Source: an uncultured bacterium
GTDB taxonomy: Bacteria > Hydrogenedentota > Hydrogenedentia > Hydrogenedentales > SLHB01
Length of the DNA: 6,672 nt
Direction of reading: 5' to 3'
Assembly: GCA_937928585.1 (NCBI GenBank)
Contig: CALEZK010000331.1
Coordinates: 1 to 6,672 of the forward strand
This document shows positions 1 to 6,106 of this stretch, one piece after another; within the stretch, counting starts at the first letter, position 1, and each line of letters begins with the position of its first letter. Below the pieces are notes generated by a model that ran no database searches, was not told where the DNA came from, and saw only the letters and a list, made by a program, of their open reading frames with translations. The position numbers and the translations under genes were made by a program.

Positions 1-2
1 TC

Positions 3-2093
3 GCACCGTCGCCCGAGGCCTCTCGCGAGACCCTATTGCGCCGCGTGTCGCTGGACCTTATCGGTTTGCCGCCCGCCCTCGACGAACTCGACACCTACCT
101 CGCCGACACGAGCCCGGATTCTTATGAACGCCAGATCGACCGGCTGCTTAATTCACCGCACTTCGGCGAGAAATGGGCGCGGTGGTGGCTCGATCTTTCG
201 GGCTACGCGGATAGCGACGGCTATCTCTCCGATTTTCTGCGGCCGAATGCATGGCACTACCGCCAATGGGTGGTGGATGCGTTCAACACGAATAAGCCAT
301 TCGATCAATTCACTACCGAACAACTTGCGGGCGATCTGCTTCCCAATGCCACGACGCAACAGCGCATCGGAACCGGCATCTTGCGCAATACCATGAGCAA
401 CCGCGAGGGTGGGGCGGACCTCGAAGAGTTCCGTGTGCGGCAGATCGTCGCGCGGGCGAGCATGGTGGGCACTGCATGGCTCGGATTGACGATTGGATGC
501 GCGCAGTGCCACGACCATAAGTTCGATCCAATTTCCCAACGCGAATTCTTTGGTATGTACGCGTTCTTCAACACTTCCGACGAAGTCAATGTAAATGCGC
601 CCGTGGGCGATGAATTGGAGCGGCACCTTGCCGCGCGGCCCGCATACGACGCGAAGCGCGCCGAGATTCTCGCGCCGGCAATCGCGGAAATTGAAGCGTT
701 GCAGGCCGAGTGGGAACGCAGAATGCTCGAAGCGGCGAACAACCCGGACACCGCGGACGCAACTTGGGCGCGACAGTTTGAAGTGTTGGGGTTGGTGTGG
801 GGGCAAAACTTCGGCGAGGGACAGCACGAGGGCATTCAGATCGTAAAGGTACCAGTTGCGGAGCGCACACAAGACCAAAAAGACAGGTTGCTCGATTATT
901 TTCTGCAGAATGGCTCGCTGGTGAACGAGGCCAAGTGGGCGGAGTTGAAACTGCCTGAGGTTTGGAAGCAGCTCGATGAACTTGCAAAAACGCTTCCGCG
1001 AGTGAGTCGCGCACCGGCGATGGTGGAGAGCAAAGAGCGTCGCATGACGCATCTGCACCGGCGCGGCGACTTTCGCGCGCCGGGGGAGGAAGTCCCGCCG
1101 CATACGCCCGCCGTGGTCCTTGAGTTGGAAGAACGCGCCGCGCCGACGCGTCTTGACCTGGCGCAATGGTTGGTTCATCAGGACAACCCGCTCACCGCAC
1201 GCGTGTTTGTAAACCGGGTGTGGCACGAGCTGTTCGGGAGGGGCCTTGTCTCGACCACGGAAGACTTTGGCACGCGCGGCGAGAAGCCATCGCATCCGGA
1301 GTTGCTCGATTGGTTGGCGGTCGACTTCATGGATTCCGGATGGGACGTGAAACAACTGCTGAGAACGATCATGACGTCATCGGCATATCGGCAATCTTCC
1401 GATCGCCGTCTGGAACTGAATGATCGCGATCCCAACAACGTTCTAATTGCCCGGCAGTCCCGCAACCGGCTGAGCGCGGAGATCGTGCGCGACAACGCGC
1501 TCGCCGCAAGCGGTTTGCTCAACGCTACCATCGGCGGGCCCAGCGTGCGCCCGCCGCAACCGGATAGCGTGAGCATGGAAGGCTTTGATAACAAGTGGGT
1601 CGCTAGTGAAGGCGCGGATCGGTATCGGCGCGGGTTGTACACCTTCATTCAGCGCACTTCGCCGTTTGGACAATCGGTGACCTTCGATTTGCCGGACCCA
1701 GGCCAACCATGCACGCGGCGCGATCGATCCAATACCCCCTTGCAAGCGTTGAATCTGTTGAACGATCCCTTGTTCGTGGAATGCGCGCAATCGTTGGCGC
1801 AACGTGTGGAGGCGTTCATGCTGCGGCGCATGCGCGAAGGTGAGCCAGTGAATGTCGAAGATTGCGTGAACCATGCGTTTCGCATTGCGCTGTCGCGCGA
1901 TGCAAAGCCAGAGGAGCGCGCGCGTTTGTCGAGCTATCTCGCGCAGCAGGCGGCGATCTTTGAGCGCGAATCCAATGCGGCCAACACATTGATCGCGACG
2001 CGCGGAAACGCGACGGAAAATATCGATTCGGCGGCGTGGATGGCCGTATGCAGCGTGATTTTGAACCTGGACGAGTTCATCACTCGGGAGTAA
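3..2093 (+). CDS. DUF1549/DUF1553 (PSCyt2-PSD1) protein, 5' end outside window
   Basis: The reading frame is open from the first complete codon at position 3, so the true start, signal peptide and any N-terminal PSCyt1 cytochrome-like domain lie upstream. 696 residues are visible. Residues about 10-190 match DUF1549 (PSCyt2): RRVSLDLIGLPP at the start, then a CAQCHDHKFDPI segment whose CxxCH (498-512) resembles a c-type haem site. The middle has the family's HRRGDFRAPGEEVPP signature (near 1055-1100). DUF1553 (PSD1) follows from about residue 383, with NPLTARVFVNRVWHELFG, SHPELLDWLA, TSSAYRQSS and NTPLQALNLLNDP. The C-terminus LNLDEFITRE is the usual family ending, so the 3' end is complete. 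The family is common in Planctomycetota and relatives and typically sits upstream of DUF1501 genes, as here. Proposed roles are extracytoplasmic and linked to polymer use, but the reaction is unknown. Family assignment is firm; function is inferred. TTG at 36 is only an internal codon. Confidence 0.93.
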   Translation, partial: APSPEASRETLLRRVSLDLIGLPPALDELDTYLADTSPDSYERQIDRLLNSPHFGEKWARWWLDLSGYADSDGYLSDFLRPNAWHYRQWVVDAFNTNKPFDQFTTEQLAGDLLPNATTQQRIGTGILRNTMSNREGGADLEEFRVRQIVARASMVGTAWLGLTIGCAQCHDHKFDPISQREFFGMYAFFNTSDEVNVNAPVGDELERHLAARPAYDAKRAEILAPAIAEIEALQAEWERRMLEAANNPDTADATWARQFEVLGLVWGQNFGEGQHEGIQIVKVPVAERTQDQKDRLLDYFLQNGSLVNEAKWAELKLPEVWKQLDELAKTLPRVSRAPAMVESKERRMTHLHRRGDFRAPGEEVPPHTPAVVLELEERAAPTRLDLAQWLVHQDNPLTARVFVNRVWHELFGRGLVSTTEDFGTRGEKPSHPELLDWLAVDFMDSGWDVKQLLRTIMTSSAYRQSSDRRLELNDRDPNNVLIARQSRNRLSAEIVRDNALAASGLLNATIGGPSVRPPQPDSVSMEGFDNKWVASEGADRYRRGLYTFIQRTSPFGQSVTFDLPDPGQPCTRRDRSNTPLQALNLLNDPLFVECAQSLAQRVEAFMLRRMREGEPVNVEDCVNHAFRIALSRDAKPEERARLSSYLAQQAAIFERESNAANTLIATRGNATENIDSAAWMAVCSVILNLDEFITRE

Positions 2094-2094
2094 C

Positions 2095-2167
2095 GGAGGG
2101 CGGGTTTTTCGACCCGCCATTTGGATTTTCGCTTTAAGAATTTGGCGGGTTAAAAAACCCGCCCTCC
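2095..2167. repeat. Long intergenic inverted repeat made of two nested hairpins
   Basis: The 25-base arms 2095-2119 and 2143-2167 are reverse complements at 23 of 25 positions, and one of the two differences would be a G-U pair in RNA. The connecting loop is 23 bases and AT-rich. Each arm is also a small hairpin: GGCGGGT 2099-2105 pairs with ACCCGCC 2112-2118, and GGCGGGTT 2144-2151 pairs with AACCCGCC 2156-2163. The element begins two bases after the PSD1 stop codon and ends 16 bases before the preferred DUF1501 start. It could be a REP-like or MITE-like dispersed element, an mRNA-stabilising structure, or a partial terminator that lowers DUF1501 expression relative to PSD1. No clean T-run follows the stem, so a classical intrinsic terminator is not well supported. 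Confidence 0.85.
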
Positions 2168-2170
2168 ATT

Positions 2171-2175
2171 GGGAG
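2171..2175 (+). promoter_or_regulatory. Ribosome binding site deciding the DUF1501 start
   Basis: GGGAG is followed by 8 bases and then GTG at 2184. This spacing favours GTG 2184 over TTG 2169 and GTG 2175. Those two would need a binding site inside the palindrome and would add residues ahead of the usual short N-region of a Tat signal. Confidence 0.6.
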
Positions 2176-2183
2176 TGCACTTC

Positions 2184-3614
2184 GTGACGTCACAACATTT
2201 TTGCGATATCCAATCGCGGCGCGACTTTTTCCGCAATTGCGCCGGGGGCATTGGCATGATCGCGCTGTGGAGCTTGCTTGCACAGGAAGGCCGCGCGGCT
2301 CAGAGCGCGCTAGGCGCGACCTTGCCGCACTTTGCGCCACGCGCGAAGAACGTGATCTTTTTGTTTATGGCCGGCGCACCATCGCAAGTGGATCTCGTCG
2401 ATCCCAAACCGGCGATGCGGAAATATCATGGCCAGCCGGTGCCCGCGCACATGCTCGCCGATCTTAACGACGTGGTGATCAAGAACAGCGCGACGGTGTT
2501 CGCAAGCCCGCGCACGTTCCAGAAATATGGCGAGTCGGGCATGGACTTCTCCGACTTTCTACCGTACACCGGCAGCATCGCCGACGAACTCTGCATGGTG
2601 CGATCCATGCACACCGACGTGAACGAACACCATTCCGCGCAACTGATGATGAATTGTGGCGTGCCCACGCATGGGCATCCGAGTATGGGGTCATGGGTGT
2701 CGTACGGACTCGGCAGTGAATGCAACGACTTGCCGGGCTTCGTCGTGCTTACGTCGAACTCGGGCAAGGGCATCGATGGCGGCAGTTCGCTCTGGCAAAA
2801 TGGATTTCTACCGTCGGAGTATCGCGGCGTCACGTTTCGCGCGGGCGGCGATCCGGTGTTGTTTCTGTCCAACCCGCCCGGCATCAGCACGCAAACGCAA
2901 CGCGCGCGGCTCGACGCCATGCGCGATCTCAATGCGCTGCACCATGCCGATACCGGCGACTACGAGATCGCGTCGCGCATCGCGTCGTACGAGCTCGCGT
3001 TCCGCATGCAGATGGCCGCGCCGGAGTTGCTCGATTTCGCAAACGAATCCGCAGAGACGCGCGCGCTCTATGGCATCGACGACGACACCACGCGCCCCTA
3101 CGGCACGAATTGTTTATTGGCGCGCCGAATGATCGAGCGTGGCGTGCGCTTCGTGCAGCTCTACCACTCCACATGGGACGACCACTCCGATCTCGATGCA
3201 AATCTGAAAACGAATTGCGCGATGACCGACCGACCCACGATGGCGCTCATCACCGATCTAAAGCGCCGCGGCCTGCTCGAGGAAACGCTCATAGTCTGGG
3301 GCGGCGAGTTCGGCCGCACCCCCATGAATGAAGTTCGCCGCGGCAACGTTACCGGCCGCGAAGGCCGCGACCACCACCCCTTCGCGTTCACCATGTGGCT
3401 GGCCGGCGGCGGCACCAAACCGGGAACCATCATCGGCGAAACCGACGAACTCGGCTACCACATCACCAAAGACCCCGTCCACGTCCACGACCTGCAAGCG
3501 ACGATCCTCCACTGCCTCGGCATCGACCACACGAAGCTGACCTATAGGCACCAAGGCCGGGATTTTAGGTTGACGGATGTCGCGGGGAATGTAACAACAA
3601 GATTACTCGCATAA
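2184..3614 (+). CDS. DUF1501 family protein with Tat signal
   Basis: The product has 476 residues from GTG 2184, a normal family length. A twin-arginine motif SRRDFF lies at residues 11-16, followed by a hydrophobic stretch to about residue 35 ending near EGRAAQ, which predicts folded export by Tat. The mature part shows DUF1501 hallmarks: FLFMAGAPSQVDLVDPKP near the start, MRSMHTD in the middle, then WGGEFGRTPMNE, GRDHHPFAFTMWLAGGG and the terminal RDFRLTDVAGN. The family belongs to the alkaline-phosphatase/sulfatase-like superfamily, and the conserved Asp, Glu and His in these motifs could bind metal, but no substrate is established. It follows a DUF1549/DUF1553 gene, the standard arrangement, and the two products probably act together outside the cytoplasm. 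Start choice rests on the spacing to GGGAG at 2171; the alternative TTG 2169 would add five residues. The C-terminus looks intact despite the composition shift immediately downstream. Confidence 0.92.
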   Translation: MTSQHFCDIQSRRDFFRNCAGGIGMIALWSLLAQEGRAAQSALGATLPHFAPRAKNVIFLFMAGAPSQVDLVDPKPAMRKYHGQPVPAHMLADLNDVVIKNSATVFASPRTFQKYGESGMDFSDFLPYTGSIADELCMVRSMHTDVNEHHSAQLMMNCGVPTHGHPSMGSWVSYGLGSECNDLPGFVVLTSNSGKGIDGGSSLWQNGFLPSEYRGVTFRAGGDPVLFLSNPPGISTQTQRARLDAMRDLNALHHADTGDYEIASRIASYELAFRMQMAAPELLDFANESAETRALYGIDDDTTRPYGTNCLLARRMIERGVRFVQLYHSTWDDHSDLDANLKTNCAMTDRPTMALITDLKRRGLLEETLIVWGGEFGRTPMNEVRRGNVTGREGRDHHPFAFTMWLAGGGTKPGTIIGETDELGYHITKDPVHVHDLQATILHCLGIDHTKLTYRHQGRDFRLTDVAGNVTTRLLA

Positions 3615-3643
3615 TTGACATCTGGTTTTTTATTCAGTATATT
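3615..3643 (+). promoter_or_regulatory. Near-consensus sigma-70 type promoter for the DUF5131-tcmP pair
   Basis: TTGACA at 3615-3620 is a perfect -35 hexamer. A 17-base spacer leads to TATATT at 3638-3643, five of six matches to the -10 consensus. The -35 starts directly after the DUF1501 stop codon (3612-3614). Transcription would begin near 3650, leaving a leader of only about 15 bases that carries the ribosome binding site at its 5' edge. This is a sequence match only; the host's promoter preferences are unknown. Confidence 0.7.
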
Positions 3644-3649
3644 TGAATT

Positions 3650-3655
3650 GGAGAG
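3650..3655 (+). promoter_or_regulatory. Ribosome binding site for the DUF5131 gene
   Basis: GGAGAG is followed by 9 bases and then ATG at 3665. The next in-frame ATG at 3671 would sit 15 bases away, so 3665 is the better start. Confidence 0.7.
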
Positions 3656-3664
3656 TTTCTAGCG

Positions 3665-4417
3665 ATGGCGATGGGTTCGTCAATAGAGTGGACTGAGGCA
3701 ACATGGAATCCTGTGACGGGGTGCACCAAAATTAGCCCTGGTTGCAAGCACTGTTATGCCGAACGTATGGCAAAACGCCTACATGCTATGGGCACGCCTC
3801 AGTATGCGAATGGATTTAGGCTGACACTTCAGCCGGGAGCCCTCGAACTACCTCTTAAGTGGCGCCAGCCTCGGGTGATATTCGTAAATTCCATGAGCGA
3901 TCTTTTTCACAAAGATGTGCCCGCTGTATATATTCAGCGCGTGTTTGAAGTCATGGAAAAATGTCCGCAACACACGTTCCAAGTGCTGACCAAACGCCCT
4001 GAACGTGCGAGACAAATGAGTAGAAAATTGTCTTGGCCTGGAAACGTTTGGTTAGGAACATCTGTAGAAAACGCGAAATATTTGGAGCGGGTGAGAGAAT
4101 TGAAGCAAGTACCGGCTGCCATACGGTTTCTATCACTCGAACCTTTGCTTGGCCCATTGTCAGGCTTGAACCTTGAAGCAATACAATGGGTCATTGTTGG
4201 TGGGGAATCTGGTCCAGGTGCTCGTCCGATGCGGTACGAATGGGTTGAAGAAATTCGACTAAAGTGTGCGAGAGCAAATGTCGCGTTCTTTTTTAAACAA
4301 TGGGGGGGCGTGAATAAAGCCAAGACCGGTCGCGAACTGAATGGCACAACTTGGAACGAGATGCCATCTCGCGAATTGCGGTACACGGAGCGATTCGCGA
4401 GTGTCACACAGAGCTGA
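3665..4417 (+). CDS. DUF5131 (phage Gp37/Gp68-type) three-Cys-motif protein
   Basis: The protein is 250 residues and looks complete. It opens with SSIEWTEATWNPVTGCTKI, and C20, C27 and C30 form CX6CX2C, followed by YAERMA. This resembles the iron-sulfur site of radical SAM enzymes (usually CX3CX2C) with a wider first gap. Other family blocks follow in order: VNSMSDLFH (74-82), FQVLTKRP (105-112), WLGTSVEN (129-136), RFLSLEPLLGP (154-164), VIVGGESGPGARP (176-188), FFFKQWGG (208-215) and GRELNGTTWNEMP (222-234). The family (PF07505) is found in phages and bacteria and often lies next to tcmP, as it does here with a 17-base overlap. A [4Fe-4S]/SAM-dependent reaction on a nucleic acid or other substrate is plausible but inferred; I know of no demonstrated reaction. 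Sequence around 3901 is about 40% GC against 67-72% in lines of the upstream genes, suggesting transfer. A cysteine-cluster metal protein without radical chemistry is the alternative. Confidence 0.92.
   Translation: MAMGSSIEWTEATWNPVTGCTKISPGCKHCYAERMAKRLHAMGTPQYANGFRLTLQPGALELPLKWRQPRVIFVNSMSDLFHKDVPAVYIQRVFEVMEKCPQHTFQVLTKRPERARQMSRKLSWPGNVWLGTSVENAKYLERVRELKQVPAAIRFLSLEPLLGPLSGLNLEAIQWVIVGGESGPGARPMRYEWVEEIRLKCARANVAFFFKQWGGVNKAKTGRELNGTTWNEMPSRELRYTERFASVTQS
4387..4390 (+). promoter_or_regulatory. Ribosome binding site for tcmP inside the DUF5131 gene
   Basis: GGAG lies within the end of the upstream gene, 10 bases before GTG 4401. Together with the family's usual N-terminus it supports starting tcmP at 4401 rather than at ATG 4341, which has no comparable site and adds 20 residues of unrelated character. 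Confidence 0.55.
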
Positions 4418-5531
4418 TTCTAGTTTTTTCGAGAAGAAACGCGAGTGGTCAAAGCAAAAAGACCATCACATCGAATACTACCTTCCGCCTTACCTCCAGA
4501 AAGTCAAAGAGCTCGGACGTCCAATTCTATTGGTAGATGCTTTTGCAGGTCCGGGAACATACGACGATAATCAACCCGGTTCGCCGATCATTTTCTGCAA
4601 AGCTGCGCAGTTCGCTCGTGAACGAGGTATTAATGTTGAGGTGAAATGTATCGAACCCGACCCGGATCTTTTTAAGAAACTGCAGCGGAATATAGCGCCG
4701 TACGGTTTTGCAGAGCCGATCGCAGGTTCATGCGAAGAAAATATAGATCGTATTGAGAAGTGGGCAAAAAGCTATACGGTTTTCGTGTACTTCGATCCAT
4801 TTAGACCAACGCAACTTCGATGGGAAACACTACAGCGAGTCTGTAGCCTAGCAAATAGTATGCGGTCCGTAGAAGTGTTGGTGAATTTCCATGCGCCGAT
4901 ATTCGGCCGTTGGGCAAGACAGTATCTAACGAGGCCGCTCCCTCCACTTGATCCTCAAGTTGAAGATATCGACGGCATCGAAGATAGTCTTGCATCTGTT
5001 TCAGATTCGTTGGGACCAAGTGACACACTGGGAGGCGACTGGTGGCGAGGCTTCTTCGATAATGAAAAACCTTTTCCTTCACAGGTATTTGAGTTTACCG
5101 AGGGCTTCAAGCAGAAGCTTCAAAGGCATATTGCGGAAGTCTGTTACGCAGATGTAAAAGTGGCTGCTCATCACAGTGTTCCAAAGTATTTCATGGTATT
5201 CGGGACGCGTAATCATCATGGGCTAAACCTGATGAACGATTCGATGGTGAAGGCCAGAGAGATCATCCACTATTCGGGGGATTTGGAAACCGTCGCGAAA
5301 ATGAAACAAATCCTATATGCTTTGGTTCCGCATTGTCGGCAGGGACAAGTAAACATCGACACCACGATTATAAGCGCCATACGCCAATTTCCGGCACGAA
5401 TGAGCCAGACAGAAATCCGTTCTATAATTCGGGATTTGATTGCTGAAGGCGTGTTTGTTCGCACAGGTAAGGTGTCCTTCAATAAAGATTCGATTTGCCA
5501 ACCTGATTCCCAAGCTGGAGCACTTTTCTAA
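4401..5531 (+). CDS. tcmP: Three-Cys-motif partner protein TcmP
   Basis: The product has 376 residues from GTG 4401, and this start gives MSHRADSSFFEKKREWSKQK, the family's normal opening. A Rossmann methyltransferase-like core follows: LLVDAFAGPGTY (43-54) resembles the SAM-binding glycine loop, VKCIEPDPDLF (81-91) the acidic strand after it, and VYFDPF (129-134) a catalytic-type DPF motif. The region from about residue 310 to the end, with MSQTEIRSIIRDLIAEGVF, looks like a winged helix, suggesting nucleic-acid binding. TcmP is defined by its recurrent position beside the three-cysteine DUF5131 protein, and here the frames overlap by 17 bases, implying coupled translation and joint function. 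A methyl-transfer or nucleotide-modifying role is inferred; neither activity nor substrate is shown by the sequence. Base composition (43% GC in one sampled line) matches its partner and differs from the flanking PSD1/DUF1501 genes, which supports acquisition as one cassette. Family call is strong; function is open. Confidence 0.9.
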   Translation: MSHRADSSFFEKKREWSKQKDHHIEYYLPPYLQKVKELGRPILLVDAFAGPGTYDDNQPGSPIIFCKAAQFARERGINVEVKCIEPDPDLFKKLQRNIAPYGFAEPIAGSCEENIDRIEKWAKSYTVFVYFDPFRPTQLRWETLQRVCSLANSMRSVEVLVNFHAPIFGRWARQYLTRPLPPLDPQVEDIDGIEDSLASVSDSLGPSDTLGGDWWRGFFDNEKPFPSQVFEFTEGFKQKLQRHIAEVCYADVKVAAHHSVPKYFMVFGTRNHHGLNLMNDSMVKAREIIHYSGDLETVAKMKQILYALVPHCRQGQVNIDTTIISAIRQFPARMSQTEIRSIIRDLIAEGVFVRTGKVSFNKDSICQPDSQAGALF

Positions 5532-5735
5532 CGCCATTTCGAAAGGCTCCCGTGGGCCGTGCCCGTGTCTTTATCGCGCGGTCAATTGCTGAAAGGACTT
5601 AGTGCATGGCTGCAAAGTTGAAAGTCCACTCTTACTTTTCTTCAAGAAGCTAAAAATTGTTCTAGCCTACATCCTACGACTTCGAATACTCAGAGCGCTC
5701 TTGTGTGATATCGTTGAATAGCGTATTCTCAGTAG
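5532..5735. other. 204-base intergenic region
   Basis: This stretch separates tcmP from the antitoxin gene. GC-rich bases near 5550-5580 contain only a 4-bp stem (GGGC-CGT-GCCC), too weak to call a terminator. From about 5606 it becomes AT-rich. A 15-codon frame at 5606-5653 has a good AAAGGA site 8 bases upstream but no recognisable product. The 10-base palindrome AGAGCGCTCT (5692-5701) and the promoter-like sequence listed separately occupy the last part. Confidence 0.6.
5701..5729 (+). promoter_or_regulatory. Weak promoter with overlapping inverted repeat before the antitoxin
   Basis: TTGTGT (5701-5706), a 17-base spacer and TATTCT (5724-5729) form a possible but weak promoter, with three and four matches to consensus. 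The inverted repeat GAATA-GCG-TATTC (5716-5728) overlaps the -10, where an autoregulating antitoxin could bind. Transcription would start at about 5736, on the ATG itself, so the mRNA may be leaderless. That agrees with the lack of a ribosome binding site upstream. Confidence 0.35.
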
Positions 5736-5966
5736 ATGCTAACCAGCATCGAACATCTAGCCGAGGAGGCAATGGCACTTCCCAAAGCGTCGCGAGCCAG
5801 ATTGGCCGACATTCTAGTTGAAAGCTTGGATGTCGCCGAACTGGACGACATCGACATGCTTTGGATGCAAGAGGCCAAACGCCGCCGAGACGATGTCCGC
5901 GCCGGCCGCGTAGCGACCATTCCTGGTGACGAGGCCCTCCGCAAGGTACGCGACACCCTGAGCTGA
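5736..5966 (+). CDS. Addiction-module antitoxin (TIGR02574-like)
   Basis: This 76-residue acidic protein resembles the small 'putative addiction module component' family: an N-terminal helix LTSIEHLAEEAMALPKASRA, then RLADILVESLD, an acidic middle (VAELDDIDMLW) and a basic segment AKRRRDDVRAGRV before the C-terminus GDEALRKVRDTLS. Such proteins neutralise a RelE/ParE-type toxin encoded just downstream and usually repress their own operon. The start at 5736 matches the family N-terminus although no ribosome binding site precedes it. An in-frame ATG at 5772 follows GAGGAGG by only two bases, too close for normal initiation, and would remove the conserved first helix. The stop codon overlaps a toxin frame that is badly truncated, so this may be an orphan antitoxin. 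It could be kept to counter related toxins elsewhere, or be decaying itself. Function is inferred from family resemblance. Confidence 0.82.
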   Translation: MLTSIEHLAEEAMALPKASRARLADILVESLDVAELDDIDMLWMQEAKRRRDDVRAGRVATIPGDEALRKVRDTLS

Positions 5967-6097
5967 TACGCTATGGGTTTCACCTCGAAGCGTTGGCCGA
6001 GCATCTCAAATCCACTGCTTACGACGACGAACATGACCGGGCGCGCACCAAGCCAACCTCAATTGCGCCCCAGTTCAAGAAAAGCTACATAGTGTAA
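5963..6097 (+). pseudogene. Truncated RelE/ParE-type toxin remnant
   Basis: The frame beginning with CTG at 5963, overlapping the antitoxin stop TGA (5964-5966), encodes 44 residues. The first 24 or so, IRYGFHLEALAEHLKSTAYD then DEHD, look like the N-terminus of a RelE/ParE-family toxin, whose members often begin with RYxFHPEA and are about 90-100 residues long. After RAR the resemblance stops and the frame ends at TAA 6095-6097. The PGLG-type turn, the central strands and the C-terminal basic residues needed for toxicity are absent, and I found no continuation in the other forward frames before the next gene. The usual ATG that would overlap the antitoxin stop is CTG here, a further sign of decay, although CTG can start translation rarely. 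The position directly after an antitoxin supports the identification. The product is most likely inactive. Confidence 0.65.
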
Positions 6098-6106
6098 GCT
6101 ACCACC

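Noticed and set aside
153..1355. 400-codon open frame on the minus strand opposite the PSD1 gene
   Set aside because: It lies wholly antisense to a gene with strong family motifs; its translation is rich in Arg, His and Leu with no recognisable domain, as expected of a shadow frame in GC-rich DNA.
4341..4400. Longer tcmP start at ATG 4341
   Set aside because: The extra 20 residues do not resemble the family N-terminus, while GTG 4401 has a ribosome binding site and the usual MSH-type opening.
5537..5580. Possible terminator after tcmP
   Set aside because: Only a 4-bp GGGC/GCCC stem is present and no clear T-run follows.
5606..5653. 15-codon frame starting MAAKLKVHSY with a good ribosome binding site
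   Set aside because: It is very short, has no homology I can recognise, and sits in AT-rich intergenic DNA where such frames arise by chance; it could be a leader peptide or gene remnant but nothing supports that.
5692..5701. Palindrome AGAGCGCTCT
   Set aside because: A perfect 10-base palindrome, but isolated, without a second copy nearby and not extended by flanking bases.
5602..5721. 39-codon GTG frame, rich in Leu and basic residues, overlapping the 15-codon frame
   Set aside because: It has a weak start, no family resemblance, and conflicts with the better-initiated short frame; the hydrophobic stretch follows from AT-rich composition.
5729..6034. 101-codon minus-strand frame across the antitoxin gene
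   Set aside because: It is a Ser/Arg-rich shadow of the antitoxin frame without recognisable motifs.
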